Positions 1 through 11,142 of a stretch of DNA of 64,000 nt are shown piece by piece (position 1 is the first letter of the stretch; each line of letters opens with the position of its first letter). The stretch lies in contig NZ_CP077683.1 of the NCBI RefSeq assembly GCF_019063845.1, forward strand, positions 4,590,001-4,654,000, given 5' to 3'. The DNA is from Geomonas subterranea. Lineage in GTDB: Bacteria; Desulfobacterota; Desulfuromonadia; Geobacterales; Geobacteraceae. The notes under the pieces were generated by a model. The model made no database searches. It had not been told where the DNA came from and saw only the letters and a program-made list of their open reading frames with translations. Position numbers and translations under genes: made by a program.

Positions 1-2367
<2,367 letters not shown>

Positions 2368-2464
2368 TAAAAAATTCTTAGAGAGGGGGTGGTCCTCCAC
2401 CCCGATCATAAACTGCCGATGCTGCAACCTACATTCATGATGATGCAATTGAAGAGAAATAGAC

Positions 2465-2492
2465 TGTAGGGGTGAATAATCATTCGCCCTTA
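2465..2492. repeat. REP-like palindrome in the 23S-5S spacer
   Basis: The sequence tgtaggggtgaataatcatt followed by cgccctta forms a hairpin with arms ggg(c/t)gaat and attcgccc around aatc. The same palindrome occurs near 29836, in the 46535-46915 array, and at 63716 just before a RAYT transposase. This copy lies between 23S and 5S rRNA and would be transcribed in the rRNA precursor. It differs from the consensus at one arm position (t for c), which still allows a G-T pair. Confidence 0.75.
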
Positions 2493-2501
2493 CCACGAGT
2501 T

Positions 2502-2619
<118 letters not shown>

Positions 2620-2628
2620 ATTTAATAG

Positions 2629-2666
2629 AAAAAGCCCCGCCAGGTTCGTCCAGGCGGGGCTTTTTC
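2629..2666 (+). terminator. Rho-independent terminator of the rRNA operon
   Basis: A GC-rich stem (gccccgcc at 2634-2641 with ggcggggc at 2653-2660) is followed by a run of five T. It sits ten bases after the 5S end. The A-run before the stem means it could also act on the convergent radical SAM gene. Confidence 0.9.
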
Positions 2667-2752
2667 GCGTTCTGACCCTTCAACTTCTGCTTCCTGGACC
2701 GGCTGTAAGCCCAGCACCCTTCTTCGATACCTCGCACGGTGTTGGCGTCCAG

Positions 2753-4282
2753 TCAGACCGTGCTTTCGCCCTGTAGCATGGGGCATTGGGCCGGCGGGAC
2801 CAATACGGTCCCGGAGTTGAAGTAAGCATCCCGGAAACAATATCCAGCCTTACTCTGACACTTTGCCAAGTTCTGACAGTCGTAACACGCTGCCCCTTTG
2901 AACTGTTCGGTCTTCGGGAACGGATAATTCAAGAGAGGTTCGCTGTTCCATACATCCTGAATAGAGTTGTCGGTTACATCCCCGACGAACAGGGCTTCGT
3001 CCTCGGGTACGGTGTCATAGAGCATGACCTTTCCATCCGGTGTGATCGTCATGCTGCTTCGTGCGCCAAAGGAATGGTCCTCAGTCTTCCACCGCCTGAT
3101 CTTATCGTGAATTTCAGCTTCCTCATCCGGGAGCGCTTCCAATGGTTCTGCGGTCGTCCGTCTCTGTACGCCAATCCTGTCTTCGCCAGGTTCGCATCCT
3201 ATAGTCCGCAGGTCGATCTCGGGAAAATCGGCCCTGGCGCGGCGGCACTGGTCGATGATTGATTTTCTGTCTTCCTTGCCCAGGCTCAGCCTGTCGTTGC
3301 TGCCGTAGAGGCCTCTGTTGTACGCCGCCACCGAGATCTGGCGCACGCCCATGTCCTGCAGTTCATCGACCCAATCGTAGATGTGGGGAGCGGTGAGAGC
3401 CGTTGCCACAGCCTTTACCCTCACGTTAAAGCCTCTTTTAAGAAGGTTCCTGATGCTGTGTACGGCCCTGTGATAGTAACCCGGGCTGCCAGCCAGATTG
3501 TCCGCTGTCGGTTCGTCGGGATCAAGGTTCAGTTGGATCTCGCGCACGAACTGGTTAACGGGTTGCGTCATACCAATTGAGACCAGCTTGTCTGCTATGT
3601 CCTCGGTTATATAGCATTTAGTGGACAGTGCGAAGAGTATGTCGAGGTCGATCAATTCCTCGATCAGTTTCAGAGCATCCTTCCTGAAAAGCGGATCCCC
3701 GCCCGAGAGCGAGACTTGGTCAATTCCCAATGCTTTCGCCTCCCGCAGCAGCTCTTTCCAGCGCTCCGTTGACAACAGTTTGCTTTCCGGAACGCAATGC
3801 CCTTTGGCAAAGCAGTACGAGCATTTTGTGTGGCAGTCGTTGGAGAACATGAGGTTCAGCGAGATCGGGACCGCCGGTCTTTCTTGAGTCTTCCATTTCG
3901 AGGCCTTCACGGCGAAGTCGAAAGGGTCGATACGCTTGACATAAGGTTCCAGTTCAGAGGTCATGTTGACAACGGCGTCTTCCTCCCTGTTGGCTGCCAT
4001 GATCACCCGCGTGACGAACTCCTCGGCCTTTTCCTGTGACTCCAGATCGAATGCGTAGTGTGTGATCATGGATAGGTGTCTGAAGGTCAACCTGCCGTCC
4101 ATCAGTGCGAGTGTCGCGCCCATCTTGGGGGACAGCATGGCGTAGCGCACCTGCTCGTGCTCGTAGCGGCAAAGCAGGGCCCAGTGACCATTTCTTTTCA
4201 ACCGCCAGTAAGGAGAAATTACGGGGACAGTGGTTTCTGTGATAGGTATGTCCTTGCCTAAAACAGCACATTCTAATGGCAT
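2753..4282 (-). CDS. Radical SAM/SPASM protein with RiPP-recognition-like N-terminus
   Basis: This is a 509-residue radical SAM enzyme. The [4Fe-4S]-binding motif CxxxCxxC is at about C150, C154 and C157 (CHTKCSYC), followed by the SGGDPL segment. The C-terminus carries a SPASM-type cysteine cluster (CYDCQNLAKCQSKAGYC) for auxiliary Fe-S clusters. Residues 20-105 resemble a small winged-helix PqqD/RRE-type domain that binds precursor peptides; this is a pattern judgement only. The family includes peptide maturases and anaerobic sulfatase-type activators. ATG 4282 was chosen because a strong Shine-Dalgarno (ggaggag) precedes it and the promoter at 4325-4352 would start transcription near 4318, ruling out the upstream ATG at 4321. 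No precursor peptide or transporter gene adjoins it. The substrate is unknown. Confidence 0.8.
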   Translation of the reverse strand: MPLECAVLGKDIPITETTVPVISPYWRLKRNGHWALLCRYEHEQVRYAMLSPKMGATLALMDGRLTFRHLSMITHYAFDLESQEKAEEFVTRVIMAANREEDAVVNMTSELEPYVKRIDPFDFAVKASKWKTQERPAVPISLNLMFSNDCHTKCSYCFAKGHCVPESKLLSTERWKELLREAKALGIDQVSLSGGDPLFRKDALKLIEELIDLDILFALSTKCYITEDIADKLVSIGMTQPVNQFVREIQLNLDPDEPTADNLAGSPGYYHRAVHSIRNLLKRGFNVRVKAVATALTAPHIYDWVDELQDMGVRQISVAAYNRGLYGSNDRLSLGKEDRKSIIDQCRRARADFPEIDLRTIGCEPGEDRIGVQRRTTAEPLEALPDEEAEIHDKIRRWKTEDHSFGARSSMTITPDGKVMLYDTVPEDEALFVGDVTDNSIQDVWNSEPLLNYPFPKTEQFKGAACYDCQNLAKCQSKAGYCFRDAYFNSGTVLVPPAQCPMLQGESTV

Positions 4283-4324
4283 GGTCTCCTCCCTCGAGTT
4301 ACACCTCGGTTTTTCAACCACACC

Positions 4325-4352
4325 AGTCTACTTCAGCATTAAAAACTGTCAA
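4325..4352 (-). promoter_or_regulatory. Sigma-70-type promoter of the radical SAM gene
   Basis: Reading the minus strand, TTGACA (4352-4347), a 16-base spacer and TAGACT (4330-4325) form a good -35/-10 pair. Transcription would begin about 36 bases before the ATG at 4282. Confidence 0.6.
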
Positions 4353-4533
4353 TGTGCGTTGCGGCGCTTGCCTTTCCTGCAACAAATGTTGCACGACGGA
4401 CAGTTGATGATGACCTGGACTGGGAGGCAGTGATTGTGTGGCGGGGTTCGGAGGCATAGATTCGGCTTGGCTCACAGGTGGAGGATATGCTAACTTCTTC
4501 CGTATTCCATGGATAGTATGCGGAGCTGGTACG

Positions 4534-5226
4534 ATGTCGACAGAAGCACAGATACGATTGGAGCCGGGGTGGAAATCCCGCTTGGAAGGCGAGTTCGAGA
4601 AACCTTACATGCGGGACCTCAAAGAGTTCCTGCGCCAGGAGATGTCGCTGCGGAAAGTCATCTATCCGAAGGGGAGTGAATACTTCAGCGCATTCAACAC
4701 AACGGCTTTCGACCAGGTGAGGGTCGTCATCCTCGGTCAGGACCCGTATCACGGCCCCGACCAGGCTCATGGGCTCTGCTTCTCCGTACAGCACGGAATA
4801 GAGATTCCTCCATCCCTGGTCAATATCTTCAAGGAGATTCAGAGCGACCTGGGACTGGCACCGGCTGACTTCAAGCACGGCCACCTCCGGGCGTGGGCCG
4901 ATCAGGGAGTGTTGCTGCTCAACAGCGTGCTGACCGTGGAAGCGGGCAGGGCGGCGTCACACCAGGGGAGAGGATGGGAGACCTTCACTGATCGGGTGAT
5001 CGCGGTTTTGAACGAGACGAAGGAGCACGTAGTCTTCATGCTGTGGGGTGCTTACGCTCAGAAGAAAGGCGCAGTCATCGACGAAGCGCGCCATCTGGTG
5101 CTGCGCGCTCCGCATCCCTCACCGCTTTCGGCGCACCGGGGCTTCCTCGGGTGCCGGCATTTCTCCAAGGCCAACGCCTACCTGGTTCAGCACGGCCTGG
5201 ACCCGGTTGACTGGCGTCTCCCCTGA
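4534..5226 (+). CDS. ung: Uracil-DNA glycosylase
   Basis: This family 1 uracil-DNA glycosylase removes uracil from DNA as the first step of base excision repair. The 230-residue protein carries the water-activating motif GQDPYHG (Asp about residue 70), the uracil-binding stretch [25 protein letters not shown], and the DNA-intercalation motif [11 protein letters not shown] near the C-terminus. Its length matches the family. The open frame extends upstream to 4438, but homology begins after ATG 4534, which has ggag nine bases before it. It is a single-gene unit ending in a bidirectional terminator shared with the chemoreceptor gene. Confidence 0.95.
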   Translation: MSTEAQIRLEPGWKSRLEGEFEKPYMRDLKEFLRQEMSLRKVIYPKGSEYFSAFNTTAFDQVRVVILGQDPYHGPDQAHGLCFSVQHGIEIPPSLVNIFKEIQSDLGLAPADFKHGHLRAWADQGVLLLNSVLTVEAGRAASHQGRGWETFTDRVIAVLNETKEHVVFMLWGAYAQKKGAVIDEARHLVLRAPHPSPLSAHRGFLGCRHFSKANAYLVQHGLDPVDWRLP

Positions 5227-5235
5227 CCCAAAAAT

Positions 5236-5269
5236 ACGAACGGCCCGCGCATGATGCCGGGCCGTTCGT
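5236..5269. terminator. Bidirectional terminator between ung and the chemoreceptor gene
   Basis: A perfect 12-base-pair stem (acgaacggcccg at 5236-5247 and its complement at 5258-5269) lies between two convergent genes. There is an A-run before it but only a short T-rich tail after it on the + strand, so it probably works best for the minus-strand gene. Confidence 0.7.
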
Positions 5270-5290
5270 GTATCCGCCTGTGGAAATATT

Positions 5291-6889
5291 CTAGTAGCTG
5301 AAGCGGCTGATCTGGCCTTTCAGGTTTGCCGAGAGTGAGTTCAGCTTGTCTGCTGTGGCCATGGACTCGCGGTTGGCCCTCGCCGTCCCCTGGATGATCC
5401 CCGTTATCTGGTGCACGTTGTTGCTGATCTCACGGCTGGTCGCGCTTTGCTCTTCGGCTGCGGTCGCTATCTGTCCTATCTGCTGGGTGACCTCGCTGAT
5501 CTGCTTCAGGATCCCTTCAAGGCTCTGCCCCGACTTCACAGAATCCTCGGCCCCCTTGGCAGCTTCCCTGGCGCTTTCCTGCATCACTTGAACGGCCCGC
5601 GTGGTCTCGTCCTGAATGGAGCGGATGTTCCCCTCTATTTCCTTGGTGGCGTGGGTGGTCCGCTCGGCCAGGCTGCGTACCTCATCGGCCACGACGGCAA
5701 AGCCGCGCCCCTGCTCACCGGCCCGGGCTGCCTCGATGGCTGCGTTGAGGGCCAGCAGGTTGGTCTGGTCCGCGATGTCCTGGATGGTGTTGATTATCTC
5801 CCCGATCTGCTGGGACATGGCACCCAGGCTGCTGACGCTTTCAGACGTGAGGCGCACCTTTTCGTTGATGAGTTGCATCCCGCGGATGCTCCGCTCCACG
5901 TCGGCCGAACCGATGGTGGCCATGTCGCAGGCGCGCTCCGCGCTTTCGACCGCCTGAAGGCAGTTTCTGGAAATATCGGCAGAGGTCACGGCCATTTCTT
6001 CCCCGGCGGTAGAGACGGTTTCGGTTTGTCCCGCGACTTCTTCTGTGGTGCGCGCCAACTGTTCGGTGCTGCGGTGCAGTTCGGAACTCGCCTCGGTGAC
6101 GGAGTTGGCGTTGTCGGCAACGGTCTGGACGATGGCGTGCACCCGCTCAATGAAGAGGTTGAAGTACCGGCTCGCCGTCCCGATCTCGTCGTCGGACTCA
6201 GCCAGACGCCGGGTGAGATCGCCGTCCCCCTCGGCGACGTGTTTCAGGGTTGCGATCAGTGCCCGCATGGGCTCGAGCGCCCTGCGCATGACTAGGAATG
6301 CGACCAGCGCCAGAAGCCCCGCCAGCAACACGGAAATGCCGAGGCTCAGGTACTTCAGATCGTCAAAGACAGCGAGGAATTGCGATTTTTTCTCACCGAC
6401 GAACAGTGCGCCGATGACTTTCCCCTGGTTGTCCAATAGCGGCAGGTACGAGGCGAAGTGGGGCGTGCCCAGTATCTTGGCCTCACCGACGTAGGCGGAC
6501 GCCCGCTCGATAACCGCCTCCCTCGCGCCCCCCTGCAGGGAGGTCCCTACGGCCCGGCTGCCGTCATCCTTCTTGATCGTGGTGGCTACCCTGAGGTCGC
6601 CCCGGAAGATGGTGGCCTCACCTCCGAATATCTCCTTCATTTTATCGGTCAAATCATTGCGGCCGTCGAGGACCGCGCCGTTTGCCTGCAGCTTGCCGTC
6701 CACGACTGCGAACCCGGAGCCGTTCGGCGCGACCAGCTCGCGAAACGCCTTCGTGCGCGAGGTGAGTCCGACGGTGACCTGGCGGGTGATCTCTTTCCTG
6801 ATCACATAAAGCGTGACCGCTGACGTCGTGATGGTGGCGATCAGGACGATAGCCACGTTGGCGATGAAAATCTTTTTGCTGATGTTCAT
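5291..6889 (-). CDS. Methyl-accepting chemotaxis protein with Cache-type sensor
   Basis: This 532-residue inner-membrane chemoreceptor signals to CheA/CheW. The order is a transmembrane helix at about 9-30, a periplasmic single-Cache-like sensor at about 35-180 (with the [17 protein letters not shown] strand typical of such domains), a second membrane helix at about 183-203, HAMP at about 204-258, and a long coiled-coil signalling domain. The hairpin tip [19 protein letters not shown] is conserved. The ligand cannot be read from sequence. The ATG at 6889 has agagg nine bases upstream. A sigma-28-like promoter at 6947-6973 suggests co-expression with flagellar genes. No che genes adjoin it, so it is an orphan receptor. 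Confidence 0.93.
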   Translation of the reverse strand: MNISKKIFIANVAIVLIATITTSAVTLYVIRKEITRQVTVGLTSRTKAFRELVAPNGSGFAVVDGKLQANGAVLDGRNDLTDKMKEIFGGEATIFRGDLRVATTIKKDDGSRAVGTSLQGGAREAVIERASAYVGEAKILGTPHFASYLPLLDNQGKVIGALFVGEKKSQFLAVFDDLKYLSLGISVLLAGLLALVAFLVMRRALEPMRALIATLKHVAEGDGDLTRRLAESDDEIGTASRYFNLFIERVHAIVQTVADNANSVTEASSELHRSTEQLARTTEEVAGQTETVSTAGEEMAVTSADISRNCLQAVESAERACDMATIGSADVERSIRGMQLINEKVRLTSESVSSLGAMSQQIGEIINTIQDIADQTNLLALNAAIEAARAGEQGRGFAVVADEVRSLAERTTHATKEIEGNIRSIQDETTRAVQVMQESAREAAKGAEDSVKSGQSLEGILKQISEVTQQIGQIATAAEEQSATSREISNNVHQITGIIQGTARANRESMATADKLNSLSANLKGQISRFSY

Positions 6890-6946
6890 TAATGCACACC
6901 TCTTGGCGCTGATGGTGGACGTAATAGTTCCGTCGGTTTGTATTAC

Positions 6947-6973
6947 ATTTCGGCTTAGCCGCTAGAATGTTTA
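6947..6973 (-). promoter_or_regulatory. Candidate sigma-28 (FliA) promoter of the chemoreceptor gene
   Basis: On the minus strand, TAAA (6973-6970), 15 bases, then GCCGAAAT (6954-6947) match the FliA pattern TAAA-N15-GCCGATAA. It lies about 58 bases before the chemoreceptor start. The rest of the 6890-7120 interval shows no gene. Confidence 0.6.
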
Positions 6974-7123
6974 GGTAATTTGACGCTATTTTTGTATACA
7001 GTATGCCGGATGTCATTGAAGGGGCGGGTTGTAGCTCGCAACTGGCATAGGTTCCATCGGAATCTGTATCAGGGGGGCTCCGCAGGTCCTATTCAATAGG
7101 CTGTGGATGATATGGAAAATCAC

Positions 7124-7153
7124 TTGCAAAGTCAGAGGCGGTGCACTTATACT
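7124..7153 (+). promoter_or_regulatory. Sigma-70-type promoter of the 7192 gene
   Basis: TTGCAA (7124-7129), an 18-base spacer and TATACT (7148-7153) lie 38 bases before the GTG start at 7192. Confidence 0.5.
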
Positions 7154-7191
7154 CATAATATGCTGAAATATAGTGTAAAAGGAGGTTCGTC

Positions 7192-7497
7192 GTGAAAGGC
7201 ATTATCAGTAAGTTAAGTGTCCTTGCCGCGGTCACTCTCATATCCGCCCTTCCTGTAGTGGCCTCAGATACAGGCATGGGGATGAACGCGGGTGAAAGTT
7301 TTCAGAAAGACCAGTGCCTGCTGGTGGCACAGAGCTGCCGGGACAGCGTTGATTCTCTGCAGCAAAGAATCGACAGGCTTCACCGCGAGATAGCCAAAGG
7401 GACCGGCGTGTACACCCGGGACGAGCTGAGACAACTGGAGTTCCAGCTGAAAGACGCCATTCAAACCATGGAGGTCCTGACCAGGGGAGGCGGGTAA
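7192..7497 (+). CDS. Small secreted protein of unknown function
   Basis: This 101-residue protein has an N-terminal signal peptide (basic start, hydrophobic core at about 8-22, likely cleavage after VVAS at about 25). The mature part has two cysteines (QCLLVAQSC) followed by an amphipathic, probably helical or coiled-coil stretch (SLQQRIDRLHREIAKG). The start is GTG with a strong ggagg six bases upstream. It stands alone between its own promoter and a terminator. I do not recognise the family. A periplasmic helical protein is the most that can be inferred. Confidence 0.75.
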   Translation: MKGIISKLSVLAAVTLISALPVVASDTGMGMNAGESFQKDQCLLVAQSCRDSVDSLQQRIDRLHREIAKGTGVYTRDELRQLEFQLKDAIQTMEVLTRGGG

Positions 7498-7532
7498 ACG
7501 CGCGTTCGCTTAAAAAGAGGGATTATACGAAG

Positions 7533-7562
7533 ATGGAGGCTGCAGTCAGGCCTCCATTTTTG
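7533..7562 (+). terminator. Terminator after the small secreted protein gene
   Basis: The stem atggaggc (7533-7540) / gcctccat (7550-7557) is followed by TTTTTG. It separates this gene from the convergent kinase gene, which ends at 7567. Confidence 0.75.
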
Positions 7563-7566
7563 TTGC

Positions 7567-9735
7567 TCATGATTCTTTGTGGACGGCGGTTACCGCCACA
7601 AACGCCGCGAAAGCTTCCTGCAATTGTTGTAACTGTGCGGGCAAAAGGTCGACCTCTTTGTTCTTGGCGGCCTGTTCCATCTGTGCAGCTATCTTGCGCA
7701 CGCGTGCTGCGCCCATGTTGGCCGCTGTGCCGGCGATGGTGTGGGCCTTGAAGTAGCACTCTTCATGGTCCCCCCGCTGGAGCGCTTCTTGTAACTGGTG
7801 CAGGTGGCCGGTCGCTGCTTCAATGAACTTCGTGACGAACAGGCCGACCAGCTCCTCGTCGCCATCCAGCCGCTCCAGGAGATCCCCCAGGTCGAAGTCG
7901 GGTTCGTCGGGAGGCGCCTGAGCAACCTGTACCGGGGCGGCGGGTGCATCCGGAGAGGACGAGGGACGCTCCACCTCGTTGCAGATCTTTCTGATCACCG
8001 CGTTCAGTTCCTTCTCCCTTACCGGCTTCGAGATGTGGCTGTCCATACCGGCCTGGCGGCAAACCTCCACATCCTCCTTCATGGCGTTGGCGGTCATGGC
8101 GCAGATATGCACCCTTTGCCCGGTTCCTTTTTCACGGCAGCGGATGATCCTGGTCGCCTCAAGCCCGTCCATGACCGGCATCTGCACGTCCATGAAGATC
8201 AGATCGTAAGGGGACTGTCCCCACTTCTCCAGCGCTTCCTCACCGTTCGCGGCGCAGTCGACCTGGTGGTTGCCGGTCTTGGCGATGAGCTTCAAGGAGA
8301 TGAGCTGGTTGATGGGCACGTCGTCAACCAGCAGAATGCTCAATGGCGTGATGGCTTCGCCTGCGGTTTCCTCCGCGTCTTCGGTCGGTATCTCTCCCGG
8401 AAGCGGTAGCCGCGCCTGCAAGGTGAAGCTGAAGACGCTCCCCTCACCAAGCCGGCTCTCGACGCCGAGTGTGCCTCCCATGAGTTCGACGAGGCTTCTG
8501 CTGATGGAGAGCCCGAGCCCGGTGCCTCCGTAGAGTCGCGTGGTGGAACTGTCCGCCTGGGAGAATTTCTCGAAGATCACGTCCAGTGCCTGCGGGGCGA
8601 TACCGATCCCGGTGTCGGCGACGGCGAATTTCAGCAGCACCCCTCCCGCTGTGTGTTCCAGCAGACGGCAGCTCACCGTGATGGTTCCCTTGTGGGTGAA
8701 CTTGAGCGCGTTTCCGACGAGGTTTCCCAGCACCTGGCCGATGCGCACCGAGTCCCCGACGATCAGTTGAGGCAGCCCCTGGCCCGCCTCCAGGCGGACC
8801 TGCACCCCTTTTTCCTGGCCGCGCAGTATGAAGGGCTGCAGGGAGCGCAGCAGGAACCGTTGCAGGTCGAAGACGATCTTCTCCAGCGTGATCATGCCTG
8901 CTTCCACCTTCGATATATCGAGTATCTCGTTGATGATGGTCAGCAGGCTTTCGGCGCAATCGGACAGCGACCCGAGGTAGTCCCGCTGCACCTCGTCCAG
9001 GGGAGTTTCCATGAGCAGCCTGGCAAGGCCGATCACGCCGTTCATGGGGGTGCGGATCTCGTGGCTCATGTTGGCGAGGAAGATGCTCTTTGCGGCGGTG
9101 GCGGCCTCAGCCTGCACCAGTGCGTGCTCCAGTTCCGTGGTCCGCTGTTGCACCTTGAGCTCCAGGTTCTGCATGTGCTCCTGGAGCATGTCGTAGAGCT
9201 CGGAGTTCTCCACGGCGTAGGCCGTGTTGATCAGGATGCTGCTCAGCGCGTTCAGCGTCGAGACCTCGGTGTTCACGTGGTTGCCGGGCATGATGCCGGC
9301 GAACATCCCCCTGATGCGGCTGTTGGTAGCGAGAACGTGCAAAACCAGCGTCTCCGCCCCGGAGATGGTGGGCACCACGACCGGGTGGTTCTGGTTGAGT
9401 GCCCAGGCGAAAGTGCCGTCCTGCACCTTTGCCTCGACCTCTTTCCTGACGCTCGCCTTGGCTCGCTCGGGCTCGCAGACAGTGAGGTCGAAGGAGGAGT
9501 CCTCGTCGATGCCGAACATGGAGAGGGTGATGAAAGGGATCAGCCTCCTCAACTGCCCGAAGACGGCCTTGATGACGAAGGAGGATTCCTTCAGTCTGTA
9601 GATGTCCGACTGGAAGTCGCTGCAGGCGGTGAGGACGTCGAGGGTCTTCAGGTAGTTGAGATTGGTCTCCTCGAGGAAGTTGACCCTCTCCTGGAGCCTT
9701 CGTATCTGGATGTCCCTTGGGTCACCGGGTGGCAT
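7567..9735 (-). CDS. Hybrid sensor histidine kinase (GAF-like, HisKA, HATPase, REC, Hpt)
   Basis: This soluble multi-step phosphorelay kinase has about 722 residues. It has an N-terminal coiled coil, a GAF/DUF484-like region at about 40-180, and a coiled linker. The H-box SHEIRTP has its His near 225. The N/G boxes include ADTGIGI and GTGLGLSI, the receiver has phospho-acceptor Asp in [11 protein letters not shown] near 535, and the C-terminal Hpt has His in [13 protein letters not shown] near 675. No membrane segment is seen, so it senses a cytoplasmic signal or partner. The output regulator is unknown. It overlaps the HDOD gene upstream and is third in a three-gene operon. The start could be ATG 9735 or GTG 9741. 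Confidence 0.92.
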   Translation of the reverse strand: MPPGDPRDIQIRRLQERVNFLEETNLNYLKTLDVLTACSDFQSDIYRLKESSFVIKAVFGQLRRLIPFITLSMFGIDEDSSFDLTVCEPERAKASVRKEVEAKVQDGTFAWALNQNHPVVVPTISGAETLVLHVLATNSRIRGMFAGIMPGNHVNTEVSTLNALSSILINTAYAVENSELYDMLQEHMQNLELKVQQRTTELEHALVQAEAATAAKSIFLANMSHEIRTPMNGVIGLARLLMETPLDEVQRDYLGSLSDCAESLLTIINEILDISKVEAGMITLEKIVFDLQRFLLRSLQPFILRGQEKGVQVRLEAGQGLPQLIVGDSVRIGQVLGNLVGNALKFTHKGTITVSCRLLEHTAGGVLLKFAVADTGIGIAPQALDVIFEKFSQADSSTTRLYGGTGLGLSISRSLVELMGGTLGVESRLGEGSVFSFTLQARLPLPGEIPTEDAEETAGEAITPLSILLVDDVPINQLISLKLIAKTGNHQVDCAANGEEALEKWGQSPYDLIFMDVQMPVMDGLEATRIIRCREKGTGQRVHICAMTANAMKEDVEVCRQAGMDSHISKPVREKELNAVIRKICNEVERPSSSPDAPAAPVQVAQAPPDEPDFDLGDLLERLDGDEELVGLFVTKFIEAATGHLHQLQEALQRGDHEECYFKAHTIAGTAANMGAARVRKIAAQMEQAAKNKEVDLLPAQLQQLQEAFAAFVAVTAVHKES

Positions 9736-10597
9736 CTTCACCCCCGAAGAGAGCGGACACGGTCTGCTCGTATGTGGCGTCCACCTGCTTCACCAGAGTC
9801 GGGAGGTAGAAGCTGGATATCTGCAGCCGTTCCCATACGCCGTGGTCCAGTTCCGGCACGAAGATTTCGCCGCTGTTTCCTATCTGCAGCGCGTGGGCGA
9901 TCAGGTCGGCGAAGTGCAGGATCGCCCCCTCCCTGGGGTACTGGTCCCCCTTGCCGCAGTCGTGGTGGGTGCCTACCGGCTCGGCCACCCTGGGGGGAAT
10001 CTTCCACCGCTTGAGGAGGGCGCTGCCGACCTCGGCATGGTCGAAGCCCAGTCTCTCGCGTTCGGCACGGTGCAACAGGGTCCCGGTGGCGCGACAATGC
10101 TCAAGCAGTTCCAGGCAGATCTCCGGCACCTTTACATACATCACCAGTCGCCCCACGTCGTGCAGTATGCCGGCCACGAAGAACCGTTCGAGGTTTGACT
10201 CCCGCTGGCTGGTCGCCAGCAGCCTCGCGGCGAGTCCGGTGGCGATGCTGTGCTTCCAGAACTGCTCCATGTTCACCAGGTCCTCGGGGATCCCCTTGAA
10301 GACGTCCATGACCGAGAGGGCCAGGGCCAGGTCGCGCACCTGGAGGACGCCGATGATGGTCACTGCCTGGGTGATGGTATCGATCTTGGAGAAGTAGCCG
10401 AAAAGCGGGCTGTTGGCGAGCTTGAGGATCCTGGCCGTGAGCCCCTGGTCTTCCGCGATGATCTTGGCGATGTCGCCGATGGAACTGCGGGGATGATCGA
10501 TCGCCTCCGACAGCTGGGAATAGAAAAGGGGAAGAGAATGGATGGTGGAGACGTCGTCCACCATGTGCTCCACCGAAAGTTGGGGCTTACGCAGCAC
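9722..10597 (-). CDS. HDOD domain signalling protein
   Basis: This 291-residue HDOD protein is a noncatalytic relative of HD phosphohydrolases, common as a signalling scaffold in Geobacter and other environmental bacteria. The fold is recognised from [43 protein letters not shown], and the degenerate HD segment [12 protein letters not shown]. Translation starts at GTG 10597 inside the end of the previous gene, with gagg nearby. It overlaps the kinase gene by about 14-20 bases. This tight coupling to a TTG-initiated small gene and a hybrid kinase suggests the three proteins act together. Confidence 0.9.
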   Translation of the reverse strand: MLRKPQLSVEHMVDDVSTIHSLPLFYSQLSEAIDHPRSSIGDIAKIIAEDQGLTARILKLANSPLFGYFSKIDTITQAVTIIGVLQVRDLALALSVMDVFKGIPEDLVNMEQFWKHSIATGLAARLLATSQRESNLERFFVAGILHDVGRLVMYVKVPEICLELLEHCRATGTLLHRAERERLGFDHAEVGSALLKRWKIPPRVAEPVGTHHDCGKGDQYPREGAILHFADLIAHALQIGNSGEIFVPELDHGVWERLQISSFYLPTLVKQVDATYEQTVSALFGGEDATR

Positions 10598-10928
10598 GGG
10601 TGGCCCTCCTCTCGGTGCAGATGCGCATCAGTTCCTTGATGGCGGGATGCTCCGGGTCGTTGTAGATGAACAGACGCTCCATCTCCGCCCGCGCTTGGGC
10701 GAGGAGCGCCGGGTCGATCTCCTGGCTCAGGGGGGGCGGCGTCTCGGTCTCCTCGACGATGGCGTCCCCGGCCACCTCGACCTCCAGGACGCCCCACATG
10801 CGGAAGATGGAGAAATGCTTCTCGGTGAGCTCGGCTCCCGCGGGAAGGAGCATACGGCCGCTGCGGTCGCAGACGTTGCGGCTTAGGACCATGCCGGGGG
10901 TGAGGTTGTCGATGTGGACCACTGCCAA
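10587..10928 (-). CDS. Small DUF3391-like protein in the HDOD/kinase operon
   Basis: This 113-residue protein is first in the operon. The segment IDNLTPGMVLSRNVCDRSGR followed by LLPAGAELTEKH resembles the short N-terminal domain found before many HD-GYP phosphodiesterases. Here it is free-standing. The second half is acidic and helical (LAQARAEMERLFIYNDPEHP). The start is TTG 10928 with ggagg seven bases upstream; GTG 10922 is an alternative. It overlaps the HDOD gene by 11 bases. A possible role is a partner domain for the HDOD protein, but this is inference. Confidence 0.75.
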   Translation of the reverse strand: MAVVHIDNLTPGMVLSRNVCDRSGRMLLPAGAELTEKHFSIFRMWGVLEVEVAGDAIVEETETPPPLSQEIDPALLAQARAEMERLFIYNDPEHPAIKELMRICTERRATRAA

Positions 10929-10979
10929 GGCGAAGCCTCCTCTTCTTGGGCGCTGGCTGCAACAGAGCCAGTCTTGATA

Positions 10980-11007
10980 GTATCGGCCGGTGCCAGGTTC
11001 AACTTTA
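10980..11007 (-). promoter_or_regulatory. Candidate sigma-28-like promoter of the HDOD/kinase operon
   Basis: On the minus strand, TAAAGTTG (from 11007), then 12 bases, then GCCGATAC (ending at 10980) resemble the FliA consensus TAAAGTTT-N11-GCCGATAA with a spacer one base too long. A sigma-70 reading (TTGAAC, 17 bases, TATCAA) overlaps it, so the assignment is uncertain. Confidence 0.4.
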
Positions 11008-11106
11008 GTGAAGATGAAGGCCCCTCTGAACTCTGAGAAGATTGAGCCCAGCTCTCAGACGACGTTTAGAAAACTCTAAGCCATCTCCGCCCCCGCGTCA
11101 CAACTG

Positions 11107-11136
11107 TTGACATCCGCGGTCACCCCTGTCTTTAAT
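11107..11136 (+). promoter_or_regulatory. Promoter of the EamA transporter gene
   Basis: TTGACA (11107-11112), an 18-base spacer and TTTAAT (11131-11136). Initiation would fall near 11143, which is the ATG I assign to the gene, so the message may be leaderless. The TTG in the -35 box also opens the reading frame but would then lie upstream of transcription. Confidence 0.45.
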
Positions 11137-11142
11137 ATGCGG

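Noticed and set aside
6890-7190. Possible GEMM (cyclic di-GMP) riboswitch, frequent in Geobacter leaders
   Set aside because: The conserved GCAAA...GGTGACGCAAAGCC core was not found here, nor noticed in other leaders examined by eye.
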